Assembly (NCBI RefSeq): GCF_041435095.1
Contig: NZ_CP108025.1
Location: 7,688,001-7,752,000, forward strand
Source of the DNA: Kitasatospora sp. NBC_00315
GTDB lineage: Bacteria; Actinomycetota; Actinomycetes; Streptomycetales; Streptomycetaceae
Direction of reading: 5' to 3'
Length of the DNA: 64,000 bases
Part shown: piece by piece, positions 1-7,072 of the stretch
Numbering within the stretch: position 1 is the stretch's first letter
Layout: each line of letters opens with the position of its first letter
Position numbers and translations under genes: made by a program
The notes under the pieces: generated by a model
What the model saw: only the letters and a program-made list of their open reading frames with translations
Told to the model about the DNA's origin: nothing
The model's database searches: none

Positions 1-177
1 GCCGACGGCGAGGTCTGGCACTCCCGCTACGCGCGACTGTCTCCCGACAGCCACCCCAACATCGCCGCCACCGCCCGTCTCCTGGCCGCCGACATGCGCG
101 GGAGCGGCTACCCCGCCGCACTGGAGCTGCTGCTGGACGCCGCCGCCGTCCGCCTGCTGCCGGGCGGCGCCGCCTGA
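1..177 (+). CDS. TetR-family regulator, C-terminal fragment (5' end outside window)
   Basis: An open frame runs from the first base to a TGA at 175-177 and encodes 58 residues. The text looks like the end of a TetR/AcrR ligand-binding domain: 'RYARLSPDSHPN' followed by a helix and 'ALELLLDAAA', the usual pattern before the stop in Streptomyces TetR regulators. The DNA-binding half lies upstream of the window, so target and ligand cannot be inferred. Family assignment rests on the C-terminal pattern only. Confidence 0.6.
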   Translation, partial: ADGEVWHSRYARLSPDSHPNIAATARLLAADMRGSGYPAALELLLDAAAVRLLPGGAA

Positions 178-180
178 GAG

Positions 181-201
181 CCGCCCGCGAACCGCGGGCG
201 G
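181..201. terminator. GC hairpin between convergent genes
   Basis: A perfect 9-bp inverted repeat (CCGCCCGCG/CGCGGGCGG) with a 3-base loop starts 3 bases after the TetR stop. There is no T tract, as is common in high-GC actinomycetes. Confidence 0.6.
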
Positions 202-231
202 CCGCAGGAGAGACGGCGACAGCCGTGCTCG

Positions 232-252
232 CGGCCCCACCGGGCGGGGCCG
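232..252. terminator. Second hairpin serving the opposite gene
   Basis: A 7-bp stem (CGGCCCC/GGGGCCG) with a 7-base loop lies 10 bases beyond the stop of the leftward gene at 262. With the hairpin at 181 it forms a paired bidirectional terminator region. Confidence 0.4.
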
Positions 253-261
253 GGGGAGTGG

Positions 262-1014
262 TCAGCGGGGTCGTCGTCCGGTGAGGAGGTGCCAGCGGTC
301 GTGTGCGGCGTCGAGGTCCCGCCGAGCTTCGGGGATGCGGGTGTCGGCGCGCTGGCGGGCGGTGACCGCGTCGAGTCGCAGTCGCGCCTCCTCCTGCTCG
401 GCGGTGTCGGTCTTCGTGCTCCGGAGCTCCGCCGCGGCCTGCCGGATGAGGGCGGGACGCTCCCGGGCGAGTGTCTTGGCGGACGCGATGGCGTTGTGGA
501 CATCGACGACGAAGCGACGGACGTCCTCCTCGGCGACCTCCTCGACGGGGTAGGTCAGCAGATGCTGCTTCCCGTCCGGGGCGACCAGGTACACGTGCCC
601 GGCGGTCGGGGAGTGGTCGGAGCGGAGGGCGATCTCGTGCAGGGGGAGGTCCGCGCTCAGGGCGTCGGTGTGCACGGCGAGGACGTGCTCGTGGAGGGAG
701 AGGGCGCCGAGCTCGGACCGGTGTCCGCCGCGGCCGGGGTTGCGCAGGGTGTCGAGGTGCTCCTCGGCCCGGCGCACCCGGCGCCGGTGGGCCGCGGCGG
801 CGGACTCGACGGTGGCCTTCGCGCGGCTGAGTTCCTTCCGCGCGGTCCGCTCCAGGCCGCGCAGGGTGTCCCGTGCGGTGCCGAGGTCGCGGCGCGCGTC
901 GTCGTGCTCGGGCGCGAACACGTGCCTCCAACTGCCCGGGTAGCGGTAGAACCGCAGGCCGACCACGGCGGCCGCGACCACGACGAGCAGCAGTATCCAG
1001 ACCCCAGCGTTCAC
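262..1014 (-). CDS. Membrane-anchored coiled-coil protein of unknown function
   Basis: A 250-residue protein with a GTG start preceded by GGGGAGG. Residues about 3-22 form one hydrophobic helix (VWILLLVVVAAAVVGL). The rest is charged and mostly helical, with Arg/Glu/Ala-rich stretches at about 38-95 and 180-240 that look like coiled coils, flanking a small mixed segment at about 100-175 ('HVYLVAPDGKQHLLTYP'). I recognise no family. The topology suggests a short N-terminal anchor with a cytoplasmic helical body. It stands alone between convergent and non-coding DNA, so context gives no function. Confidence 0.7.
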   Translation of the reverse strand: MNAGVWILLLVVVAAAVVGLRFYRYPGSWRHVFAPEHDDARRDLGTARDTLRGLERTARKELSRAKATVESAAAAHRRRVRRAEEHLDTLRNPGRGGHRSELGALSLHEHVLAVHTDALSADLPLHEIALRSDHSPTAGHVYLVAPDGKQHLLTYPVEEVAEEDVRRFVVDVHNAIASAKTLARERPALIRQAAAELRSTKTDTAEQEEARLRLDAVTARQRADTRIPEARRDLDAAHDRWHLLTGRRPR

Positions 1015-1498
1015 GACGCCCTCCCCGGACGGCAGTTGTCCTCCCCGGCCGGCCCCCGATGCGGCGTCGGGTTGCCGCGTCGACGATCTGCACCTGGCCG
1101 GGAGGGTTCAAATCCACTGAACAATAGCGGGGTTGGCGGCGCGCCGGTTGCCGCGCGGCAAACGGCCGGCCACGCCGGCCCGCTCGTCGACGCCGCCGGT
1201 GGGCGCGGTGGCGGTCCGCGGCACGTGGCGTGCCTCCGGTCCTCGGCGCCACCGGCCGCGAGGGCCTGCCCGCGCGACCTGTCGCCGCGTCCGCCCGTGC
1301 GGCACCGCCCGGATCGGCGGTCCTTCGGTACCGGCCGGTGGCCCGCACGACGGTGGAGCCGTCCGGGACGGTCACCCGCGTCATGTCCGCCGACTGCGCT
1401 CCTACGCCCACTACCACGTCTGCAACGGTGCGGTGATCTCGGCGCAGTTCGGCGACACCAGGGCGGACGCCGCCGCAAAGCCTGACCGGTCGTCACTT
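1015..1498. other. Non-coding stretch, no gene recognised
   Basis: Several overlapping open frames exist on both strands, but none has an in-place ribosome binding site, codon-position bias or a recognisable protein. The DNA is slightly less GC-rich around 1105-1135. A tRNA-like T-loop string at about 1106-1116 is not supported by pairing. Confidence 0.5.
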
Positions 1499-1536
1499 CA
1501 GTGGCGTCGATCGCGGATCCGCGACCGGCGCCACTG
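1499..1536. promoter_or_regulatory. 38-bp near-perfect palindrome
   Basis: The two 19-base arms are complementary at 17 of 19 positions, centred on GGATCC, with one G-T and one A-C non-match. There is no loop, so it reads as a protein-binding dyad rather than a terminator. It lies about 590 bp upstream of the xylanase gene in otherwise non-coding DNA. Confidence 0.5.
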
Positions 1537-1613
1537 TGTCGTGCCGGGCGCCGTTTCGACGTCGATCCTCCCGAGTACGGGTGGGGCCGCACGGATCGGC
1601 CGTCCTTCCTCTT

Positions 1614-1624
1614 CGAAAGTTTCG
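1614..1624. promoter_or_regulatory. Operator-like box 1 upstream of xylanase
   Basis: CGAAAGTTTCG is a perfect 11-bp palindrome with a one-base centre. It matches the CGAAA-N-TTTCG type of box known upstream of Streptomyces xylanase genes. It is the most distal of three related boxes. Confidence 0.55.
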
Positions 1625-1728
1625 TCCGTAATCGCGGTCGTCTCGCGAACCGTAGGGTCGTGCTGATGTCGCGTCAAGACCCGGTGCAGGCTTTGCTGGA
1701 CGGTCAACTGCTGGATTGGACCTGCCTT

Positions 1729-1773
1729 CGAAATGTTTCGAGCTGAGAAGGCAAAAATCTCGGCGAACTTTCG
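1729..1773. promoter_or_regulatory. Operator-like boxes 2 and 3 upstream of xylanase
   Basis: CGAAATGTTTCG (1729-1740, two-base centre) and CGAACTTTCG (1764-1773, imperfect) repeat the box at 1614. Box 3 ends 12 bases before a candidate -35 element. Together these suggest repression or induction of the xylanase by a DNA-binding regulator responding to xylo-oligosaccharides. The regulator is not in the window. Confidence 0.55.
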
Positions 1774-1785
1774 GAAACAGAGTCA

Positions 1786-1815
1786 TTGACCCTCGTTCCG
1801 AGCCGGGCACATACT
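1786..1815 (+). promoter_or_regulatory. Candidate xylanase promoter
   Basis: TTGACC (1786-1791) and CATACT (1810-1815) are separated by 18 bases, a vegetative-type promoter arrangement immediately downstream of the CGAAA/TTTCG boxes. It would give an untranslated leader of about 300 bases, which is long. A nearer start cannot be excluded. Confidence 0.45.
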
Positions 1816-2127
1816 GTCCAGCGATCGAAGCCTCCCGAACCGCAGGCGACTCTCCACCGGCCCACCCACCCAACCACCCATCCGGACGCGCCACAGAGGC
1901 GTGTCCCGGGCCGGAGAGCGGAGATCCGGGTCCGTCACCGTCAGGACCCGGTCTCCGGACCTCGATCGCAGCACGACCGGTCCACCCAGGCCGCGTTGAA
2001 CGCGCCGAGCCGCGGTCACGGCCGCGGCGGCCGGCCTCACCCGGCCGCCGCCGGCCCCGTCGGTCCGTCCCACGCCGCCCACCCTCCCCACCCTCCCCAC
2101 CCGCCTTCACCAGGAGGAAGCAGGCCC

Positions 2128-3102
2128 ATGAACAACACCCCCACCCGATGGAAGGGCCGCACGGGCAGCCGCGTCAGGCTGCTCATCGCGCTGGTCGCGG
2201 CGGTGCTGCTGGTGCCCGGCACCGCGCACGCCGACACGACTGTCACCTCGAACCAGACCGGAACCAACAACGGCTACTACTACTCGTTCTGGACCGACGG
2301 GGGCGGCTCGACCTCCATGGGCCTCGGAGCCGCCGGCGCCTACAGCACGTCGTGGAGCAACACCGGCAACTTCGTCGCCGGCAAGGGCTGGAGCACCGGT
2401 GGTCGCAGGAGCGTGAACTACTCGGGCAGCTTCAACCCGTCCGGCAACGCGTACCTGTCCCTCTACGGATGGACGACGAGCCCGCTCGTGGAGTACTACA
2501 TCGTCGACAACTGGGGCACCTACCGGCCCACGGGCACCTACAAGGGCACCGTCACCACCGACGGCGGCACCTACGACATCTACGAGACGACCCGGGTCAA
2601 CGCCCCGTCCATCGAGGGCACCAAGACGTTCAACCAGTACTGGAGCGTCCGCCAGTCGAAGCGCACCGGTGGCACCATCACCACCGGCAACCACTTCGAC
2701 GCGTGGGCCAAGTACGGGATGAACATGGGCAGTTTCAACTACATGATCCTCGCCACCGAGGGCTACCAGAGCAGTGGGAACTCCAACATCACGGTGGCCG
2801 ACGGCGGCACCTCCGGTGGCGGTTCGACCGGCACCGGCGGCTGCACCGCGACGCTCTCGGCCGGCCAGAGCTGGAGCGACCGCTACAACCTCAACGTCGC
2901 GGTCAGCGGCTCCACCAAGTGGACCGTGACGATGAACGTCCCGTCCCCGGAGAAGATCCTCTCCACCTGGAACATCAACGCGAGCTACCCCAGCAGCCAG
3001 GTGCTGACCGCCACCCCGAACGGCAGCGGCAACAACTTCGGCGTGACGGTCCAGACCAACGGTTCCACGACCTGGCCGACGGTCTCCTGCAGCGCGAGCT
3101 GA
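2128..3102 (+). CDS. Secreted GH11 endo-1,4-beta-xylanase with C-terminal CBM2
   Basis: This 324-residue secreted enzyme hydrolyses beta-1,4-xylan. The chosen ATG follows AGGAGGAAG with good spacing, although the frame is open further upstream. Residues 1 to about 38 form a signal peptide (Arg-rich start, hydrophobic core, cut near AHA-DT). The GH11 jelly roll spans about 39-228. The catalytic nucleophile Glu lies in 'PLVEYYIVDNWG' and the acid/base Glu in 'ILATEGYQSSG'. A Gly/Ser/Thr linker leads to a family 2 carbohydrate-binding module from 'CTATLSAGQSWSDRYN' to the end, bounded by two cysteines. Conserved Trp residues (SWSDRYN, STWNIN, TTWPTV) fit cellulose/xylan binding. Three upstream palindromic boxes suggest xylan-responsive control. 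This is the XlnB/XynB type. Confidence 0.95.
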   Translation: MNNTPTRWKGRTGSRVRLLIALVAAVLLVPGTAHADTTVTSNQTGTNNGYYYSFWTDGGGSTSMGLGAAGAYSTSWSNTGNFVAGKGWSTGGRRSVNYSGSFNPSGNAYLSLYGWTTSPLVEYYIVDNWGTYRPTGTYKGTVTTDGGTYDIYETTRVNAPSIEGTKTFNQYWSVRQSKRTGGTITTGNHFDAWAKYGMNMGSFNYMILATEGYQSSGNSNITVADGGTSGGGSTGTGGCTATLSAGQSWSDRYNLNVAVSGSTKWTVTMNVPSPEKILSTWNINASYPSSQVLTATPNGSGNNFGVTVQTNGSTTWPTVSCSAS

Positions 3103-3158
3103 CCGGAGAGGACGGGGTAGCGCCGTTCCTCTGGCGCCGCGTTCCTGACGCCGCGCCG

Positions 3159-3210
3159 TCACATCGCACGTGTCACATCGCACGTGTCAGATCGCACGTG
3201 TCACATCGCA
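3159..3210. repeat. 14-bp tandem repeat containing CACGTG
   Basis: The unit TCACATCGCACGTG occurs at 3159-3172 and 3173-3186, with one mismatch at 3187-3200, and partially from 3201. Each full unit ends in the palindrome CACGTG. It lies between the xylanase stop and a terminator. Confidence 0.85.
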
Positions 3211-3250
3211 CCATCGGGTACCGAGCCGGCGTCCGTTCGCCGCGCGCCAG

Positions 3251-3294
3251 GGCGTGCGCCCGGGAAGCACGAGTGTGCCTCCCGGGCGCACGCC
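3251..3294. terminator. Bidirectional terminator between convergent genes
   Basis: A perfect 15-bp stem (GGCGTGCGCCCGGGA and its complement) surrounds a 14-base loop that itself contains a GCAC/GTGC mini-stem. It lies between the xylanase and the leftward DUF1648 gene, 10 bases beyond the latter's stop. Confidence 0.85.
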
Positions 3295-3304
3295 TGACCG
3301 GAGG

Positions 3305-4279
3305 TCAGACGGCCCGGCGTGCGGTCAGCGCGTTGAGCAGGGCCGCGCCCCGTTCGGCGTCGTCGACACTGACGGCGAATTCGGTGCCCGTGCGGGAGCG
3401 GACGACCAGGCACGCGCCCCGCCGGAGCATCACGGTCGTGCCCCGGGCGTCCAGCCGGCAGCCCCAGCCGCCGGCCTGGGCGGGTGTGCGGTCCTCGGCG
3501 CGCGCGGACTCGACCTCGTCGAGCGGCCAGTGCCGGACGGGCAGGCCGACCGGGCCGAAGGCGACGTCCAGACCCCGCTCGGTCACCCGGGCCTGCACCG
3601 AGGAGCAGCCGAGGACGACCACCGAGGTGATCGCGAGAGCGGTGACCAGCGTCCACGGCGTCCCGATCAGGCCGCCGGCCGCCGCGAGGACGGCTGTCGC
3701 GGCGGCCAGGCCCGTCACGGCGGCGAGCAGGTTGAGCCAGGGGTTGACCGTGCGGGAGAGCCAGACCACCTGCTCGCCCTCGGGGAGGTCGAGCGTCGGG
3801 CCGTCCGCCGGCGGGCGCGGCGCCGGTCCGGTGGCGCCCCGGCGGCCGACCAGGTGGCCGAGCAGGCCCGCGGCCGTCGCGGCCGCCAGGACGAGCAGCA
3901 CGACCGCGCCGACCGGTCCGGCCTCGCGCCAGTCGGAGCGGTCCAGGTTGGCGTGCACGAGCGAGGCCTGAGCGCCGGTCAGGAGGACGCCGCCGAACGC
4001 CGTCGCGGCCCCCGCCCGGGCCCTCGACCGCAGCCCCCCGCGCCGGCGCAGGACGGTGGCGGCCGCCACCAGGAGCCCCCAGATCAGCGTGGGGAGCAGC
4101 GCCGCCGCCCAGAGCGGCATCGAGCTGTCGGGTGTGCCGCCGCTCCAGTGGGTGGCGAGCGGCTCCGGCAGCCGGTTGCGGGCACACCACGGCAGAGCCG
4201 GCAGCAGGACGAGAACCCCTGCCGACCAGGTCAGCGCCCCCCATGAGCGGATCCTGCTCCGCTGTTCCCCGTCGTTCAC
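3305..4279 (-). CDS. DUF1648-domain membrane protein
   Basis: A 324-residue membrane protein. The GTG start overlaps the stop of the GntR-type gene (GTGA), so the two are translationally coupled; the frame is open upstream but that part duplicates the GntR coding region. Hydrophobic segments occur at about residues 13-32, 53-75, 86-105 and 120-145, with a pair at about 180-230. Between the first two lies 'NRLPEPLATHWSGGTPD', the DUF1648 signature. A soluble C-terminal third follows. DUF1648 proteins often sit beside YtrA-type GntR regulators in Gram-positive bacteria. The exact role is unknown; a membrane stress or sensing function is only a guess. Confidence 0.8.
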   Translation of the reverse strand: MNDGEQRSRIRSWGALTWSAGVLVLLPALPWCARNRLPEPLATHWSGGTPDSSMPLWAAALLPTLIWGLLVAAATVLRRRGGLRSRARAGAATAFGGVLLTGAQASLVHANLDRSDWREAGPVGAVVLLVLAAATAAGLLGHLVGRRGATGPAPRPPADGPTLDLPEGEQVVWLSRTVNPWLNLLAAVTGLAAATAVLAAAGGLIGTPWTLVTALAITSVVVLGCSSVQARVTERGLDVAFGPVGLPVRHWPLDEVESARAEDRTPAQAGGWGCRLDARGTTVMLRRGACLVVRSRTGTEFAVSVDDAERGAALLNALTARRAV

Positions 4280-4623
4280 GACATCCCCCTGATCATTTCG
4301 ATGAGATCCGCCTTGTCGTAGCCGGCGCGGGCGGCGTCGGCGATCAGCCGGCGTGCCCGGTCCAGCAGGTCGGACCGGTGGTCCGCGTCGGCCGCGACGG
4401 TGATCCCGCGACCCCGGCGGAACTCCAGCACCCCTTCGTCGCGCAGTGTGCGAAGGCCGCGCAGGACGGTGTTGCTGTTGACGCCGAGGGCCCCGGAGAG
4501 GTCCCGCGCGGGCGGCAGCCGGTCGCCCGGTCCGCATTCGCCTTCGGCGATCGCGCGTCGGATCGCCCCCGCCACCTGCTCGTGCAGGGGACGGGTGTCT
4601 GCGGTGTCCAGTCTCAGCAGCAT
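4276..4623 (-). CDS. GntR-family (YtrA subfamily) transcriptional regulator
   Basis: A 115-residue repressor, the usual size of the YtrA subfamily. The N-terminal winged helix-turn-helix occupies residues 1-75 ('PLHEQVAGAIRRAIAEGE', 'GDRLPPARDLSGALGVNSNT', 'LRTLRDEGVLEFRRGRG'). A short helical tail (about 80-115) replaces a large effector domain. The ATG at 4623 was chosen because it gives the family-typical N-terminus; the longer frame has no family-like text. A perfect 9-bp inverted repeat overlaps the start codon, pointing to autoregulation of this gene and the coupled DUF1648 gene. Confidence 0.9.
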   Translation of the reverse strand: MLLRLDTADTRPLHEQVAGAIRRAIAEGECGPGDRLPPARDLSGALGVNSNTVLRGLRTLRDEGVLEFRRGRGITVAADADHRSDLLDRARRLIADAARAGYDKADLIEMIRGMS

Positions 4624-4646
4624 GGTGCTAATGACGATAGCACCAT
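4622..4646. promoter_or_regulatory. Candidate YtrA-type operator at the GntR start codon
   Basis: ATGGTGCTA and TAGCACCAT form a perfect 9-bp inverted repeat around 7 bases. One arm contains the start codon of the leftward gene. A TATCGT hexamer between the arms could be its -10 element, which would make the transcript leaderless or nearly so and put the repressor directly over the initiation site. Confidence 0.65.
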
Positions 4647-4945
4647 TGTCGCCAGGCGGGAGGGGGCCGCCGGTGGCGCCGGGGGAGGGCCGCCACGGAG
4701 AGGCCACCGCGCAGCGGGACCGGCCGGTCCCGACCCATCCCCGACCGCACCGGGCGGCGCCCCGACCGCGTCGGCCGTGCCCCCAGCCGTTCCGAGCGGC
4801 CCCCCACCCGTTCCGGCCGGCGCCCGTCTGGACCGATGGGGCGACATCGGCCCGGCGCGACCGGCCGGCGAGCGGCCGGTCACATACGCTGAGCCGGCCG
4901 CTGCTCGGGCGGTCAGGCTGTCCGGCGGCTCGACGGGAGTGCACG

Positions 4946-6913
4946 GTGGTGACCTCGGCTTCGGACGCTGGTGCTCCCTCGTCCTCGGCGCGCCGGCGGT
5001 TGCGGGCGTGGTTGCTGGAGGGCGCGTCGGACCGGGTCAAGCAGCACCCCGGCCCGCACGCCGAGGCCCCCGCGGAGCAGAGGCAGCGCTGGTGGCGGGT
5101 GATGTGCCTGACCGGTCTGGACTACTTCTCCACCCTGGGCTACCAGCCGGGTATCGCGGCGCTGGCGGCCGGGCTGCTTTCGCCGGTGGCGACCATCGTG
5201 CTGGTGATCGTCACCCTGTGCGGGGCGCTGCCGGTCTACCGGAGGGTGGCCCAGGAGAGCCCGCACGGGCAGGGATCGATCGCCATGCTGGAGCGCCTGC
5301 TGTCGTTCTGGCAGGGGAAACTGTTCGTGCTGGCCCTGCTCGGCTTCGCCGCCACCGACTTCGTGATCACCATCACCCTCTCCGCGGCCGACGCCACCGC
5401 GCACCTGGTGGAGAACCCCCACCTGACCGGCGCGCTGCACGGCCGCCAGGTGCTGATCACCATGATCCTGGTGGCCCTGCTCGGGGCGGTGTTCCTCAAG
5501 GGCTTCAGCGAGGCGATCGGCGTGGCCGTGGTCCTGGTGGCGGTCTACCTCGCGCTGAACGTGGTGGTGGTCGCGGTCGGGCTCTACCACGTGCTGACCG
5601 AACCGCAGCTGATCACGGACTGGACCAACGCGCTGACCGCCGAGCACGGCAACGTGGTGGCCATGGTCGGGGTGGCCCTGCTGGTCTTCCCGAAACTCGC
5701 CCTGGGCCTGTCCGGTTTCGAGACCGGGGTGGCGGTCATGCCGCACATCGAGGGGGACGAGGGCGACACCGAGGAGCGGCCGGCCGGGCGGATCCGGGGC
5801 ACCCGCAAACTGCTCACCACCGCCGCCTTGATCATGAGCGTGTTCCTGATCACCAGCAGCTTCATCACGACCCTGCTCATCCCTGCGGCGGCGTTCGAGC
5901 CCGGTGGCGCGGCCAACGGCCGCGCCCTGGCCTACCTGGCCCACAAGTACGTGGGCGGCGCGTTCGGTACCGTCTACGACGCCTCCACCATCGCCATCCT
6001 CTGGTTCGCCGGGGCCTCGGCGATGGCCGGCCTGCTCAACCTGCTGCCCCGGTACCTGCCGCGCTACGGCATGGCGCCGCACTGGGCGCGAGCCGTGCGC
6101 CCGATGGTGCTGGTGCTCACCGGGGTCGCCTTCCTGATCACCTGGATCTTCGACGCCAGCGTCGACGAGCAGGGCGGTGCCTACGCCACCGGCGTCCTGG
6201 TCCTGATCACCTCGGCCGCCATCGCGGTGACCATCGCCGCGCACAAGGCCGGCCAGCGCGGCTGGACCGTGGGCTTCGCGGTCATCGCGGCGGTGTTCGT
6301 CTACACCACCGGCGACAACATCGCCGAGCGGCCCGACGGTGTGAAGATCGGTGCCTGCTTCATCGCCGCGATCGTGCTGGTCTCCTTGGCCTCCCGGCTC
6401 GCCCGGGCCTTCGAGCTCCGCGTCACCGACGTGGTCCTGGACCCGGTCGCGGCCCGCTTCGTGCGGGACTGCTCGAACCGGACGATCCGGCTGATCGCCA
6501 ATCAGCCCAACGGCCGCGACCTGGCGGAGTACCGGGACAAGCTCCACCAGATCCGGACGGACAACGACATCCCGGCCGAGGACGACCTGGTGTTCGTGGA
6601 GGTCACCGTCCGGGATCCGTCCGACTTCGAGGCGGAGCTGACCGTCCACGGCGAGGTGCTGCACGACCGCTACCGCGTCCTGACGCTGGAGCACTCCAGC
6701 ATCCCCAACGCCCTCGCGGCGCTGCTGCTGTACATCCGGGACGCGACCGGGCAGCAGCCCCACATCTACTTCGAGTGGACCGAGGGCAATCCCTTCGCGC
6801 AGTTCCTGCGCTTCTTCCTGTTCGGTCAGGGCGAGGTCGCCCCGGTCACCCGCGAGGTCCTCCGGGAGGCCGAGTCCGACCGCGCCCGACGGCCCCGGGT
6901 GCACGTCGGCTGA
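4946..6913 (+). CDS. APC-superfamily amino-acid permease with cytoplasmic C-terminal domain
   Basis: A 655-residue inner-membrane transporter. The GTG at 4946 follows GGGAG by 6 bases; GTG at 4949 is equally possible. About 12 hydrophobic helices span residues about 60-480, beginning with 'LTGLDYFSTLGYQPGIAALAAG', typical of amino acid/polyamine/organocation permeases of the large actinobacterial type. The final 160 residues are soluble ('DVVLDPVAARFVRDCSNRTI' to the end). The substrate is unknown. The neighbours (GntR pair upstream, GAPDH downstream) do not suggest one. Confidence 0.88.
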   Translation: MVTSASDAGAPSSSARRRLRAWLLEGASDRVKQHPGPHAEAPAEQRQRWWRVMCLTGLDYFSTLGYQPGIAALAAGLLSPVATIVLVIVTLCGALPVYRRVAQESPHGQGSIAMLERLLSFWQGKLFVLALLGFAATDFVITITLSAADATAHLVENPHLTGALHGRQVLITMILVALLGAVFLKGFSEAIGVAVVLVAVYLALNVVVVAVGLYHVLTEPQLITDWTNALTAEHGNVVAMVGVALLVFPKLALGLSGFETGVAVMPHIEGDEGDTEERPAGRIRGTRKLLTTAALIMSVFLITSSFITTLLIPAAAFEPGGAANGRALAYLAHKYVGGAFGTVYDASTIAILWFAGASAMAGLLNLLPRYLPRYGMAPHWARAVRPMVLVLTGVAFLITWIFDASVDEQGGAYATGVLVLITSAAIAVTIAAHKAGQRGWTVGFAVIAAVFVYTTGDNIAERPDGVKIGACFIAAIVLVSLASRLARAFELRVTDVVLDPVAARFVRDCSNRTIRLIANQPNGRDLAEYRDKLHQIRTDNDIPAEDDLVFVEVTVRDPSDFEAELTVHGEVLHDRYRVLTLEHSSIPNALAALLLYIRDATGQQPHIYFEWTEGNPFAQFLRFFLFGQGEVAPVTREVLREAESDRARRPRVHVG

Positions 6914-6932
6914 CCGGCCGACGCGGCGCCCC

Positions 6933-6991
6933 CGGGCGGGGCTTCGGGCGGGGCTTCGGGCGGGGCTTGCGGGTGGGGCTTGCGGGTGGGG
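6933..6991. repeat. 12-13 bp GC-rich tandem repeat
   Basis: CGGGCGGGGCTT is repeated exactly three times at 6933-6968, then twice as the variant GCGGGTGGGGCTT/G to about 6991. It fills the gap between the permease and GAPDH genes. Confidence 0.8.
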
Positions 6992-7072
6992 CGCGGCCGG
7001 GGCCGCCCGCATCGGCAAAAGGGGCCAAAGCTAGCATGTGTGTGCGCATCGCCTAGCTCGAAAGATGGACCT

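Noticed and set aside
1098..1130. tRNA-like T-arm string (GGGTTCAAATCC) suggesting a tRNA or attachment-site remnant
   Set aside because: Only two of five T-stem pairs form, and no acceptor, anticodon or D arm can be found around it.
1499..1536. 38-bp palindrome as a terminator or insertion-sequence end
   Set aside because: It has no loop, no adjacent gene end, no matching second copy and no target duplication in the window.
1716..3971. Very long open frame on the + strand overlapping the xylanase
   Set aside because: It is out of frame with the clearly recognisable GH11-CBM2 protein. The text is Arg/Pro/His-rich without any domain, as expected for shadow frames in 70+ percent GC DNA.
4913..7018. 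701-codon antisense frame opposite the permease
   Set aside because: High-GC antisense frame with His/Asp/Gly-rich low-complexity text. The permease on the other strand has coherent helices and motifs.
4132..7056. 974-codon open frame over the GntR and permease genes
   Set aside because: A shadow of the permease and GntR genes in a different frame; it has no domain and no ribosome binding site.
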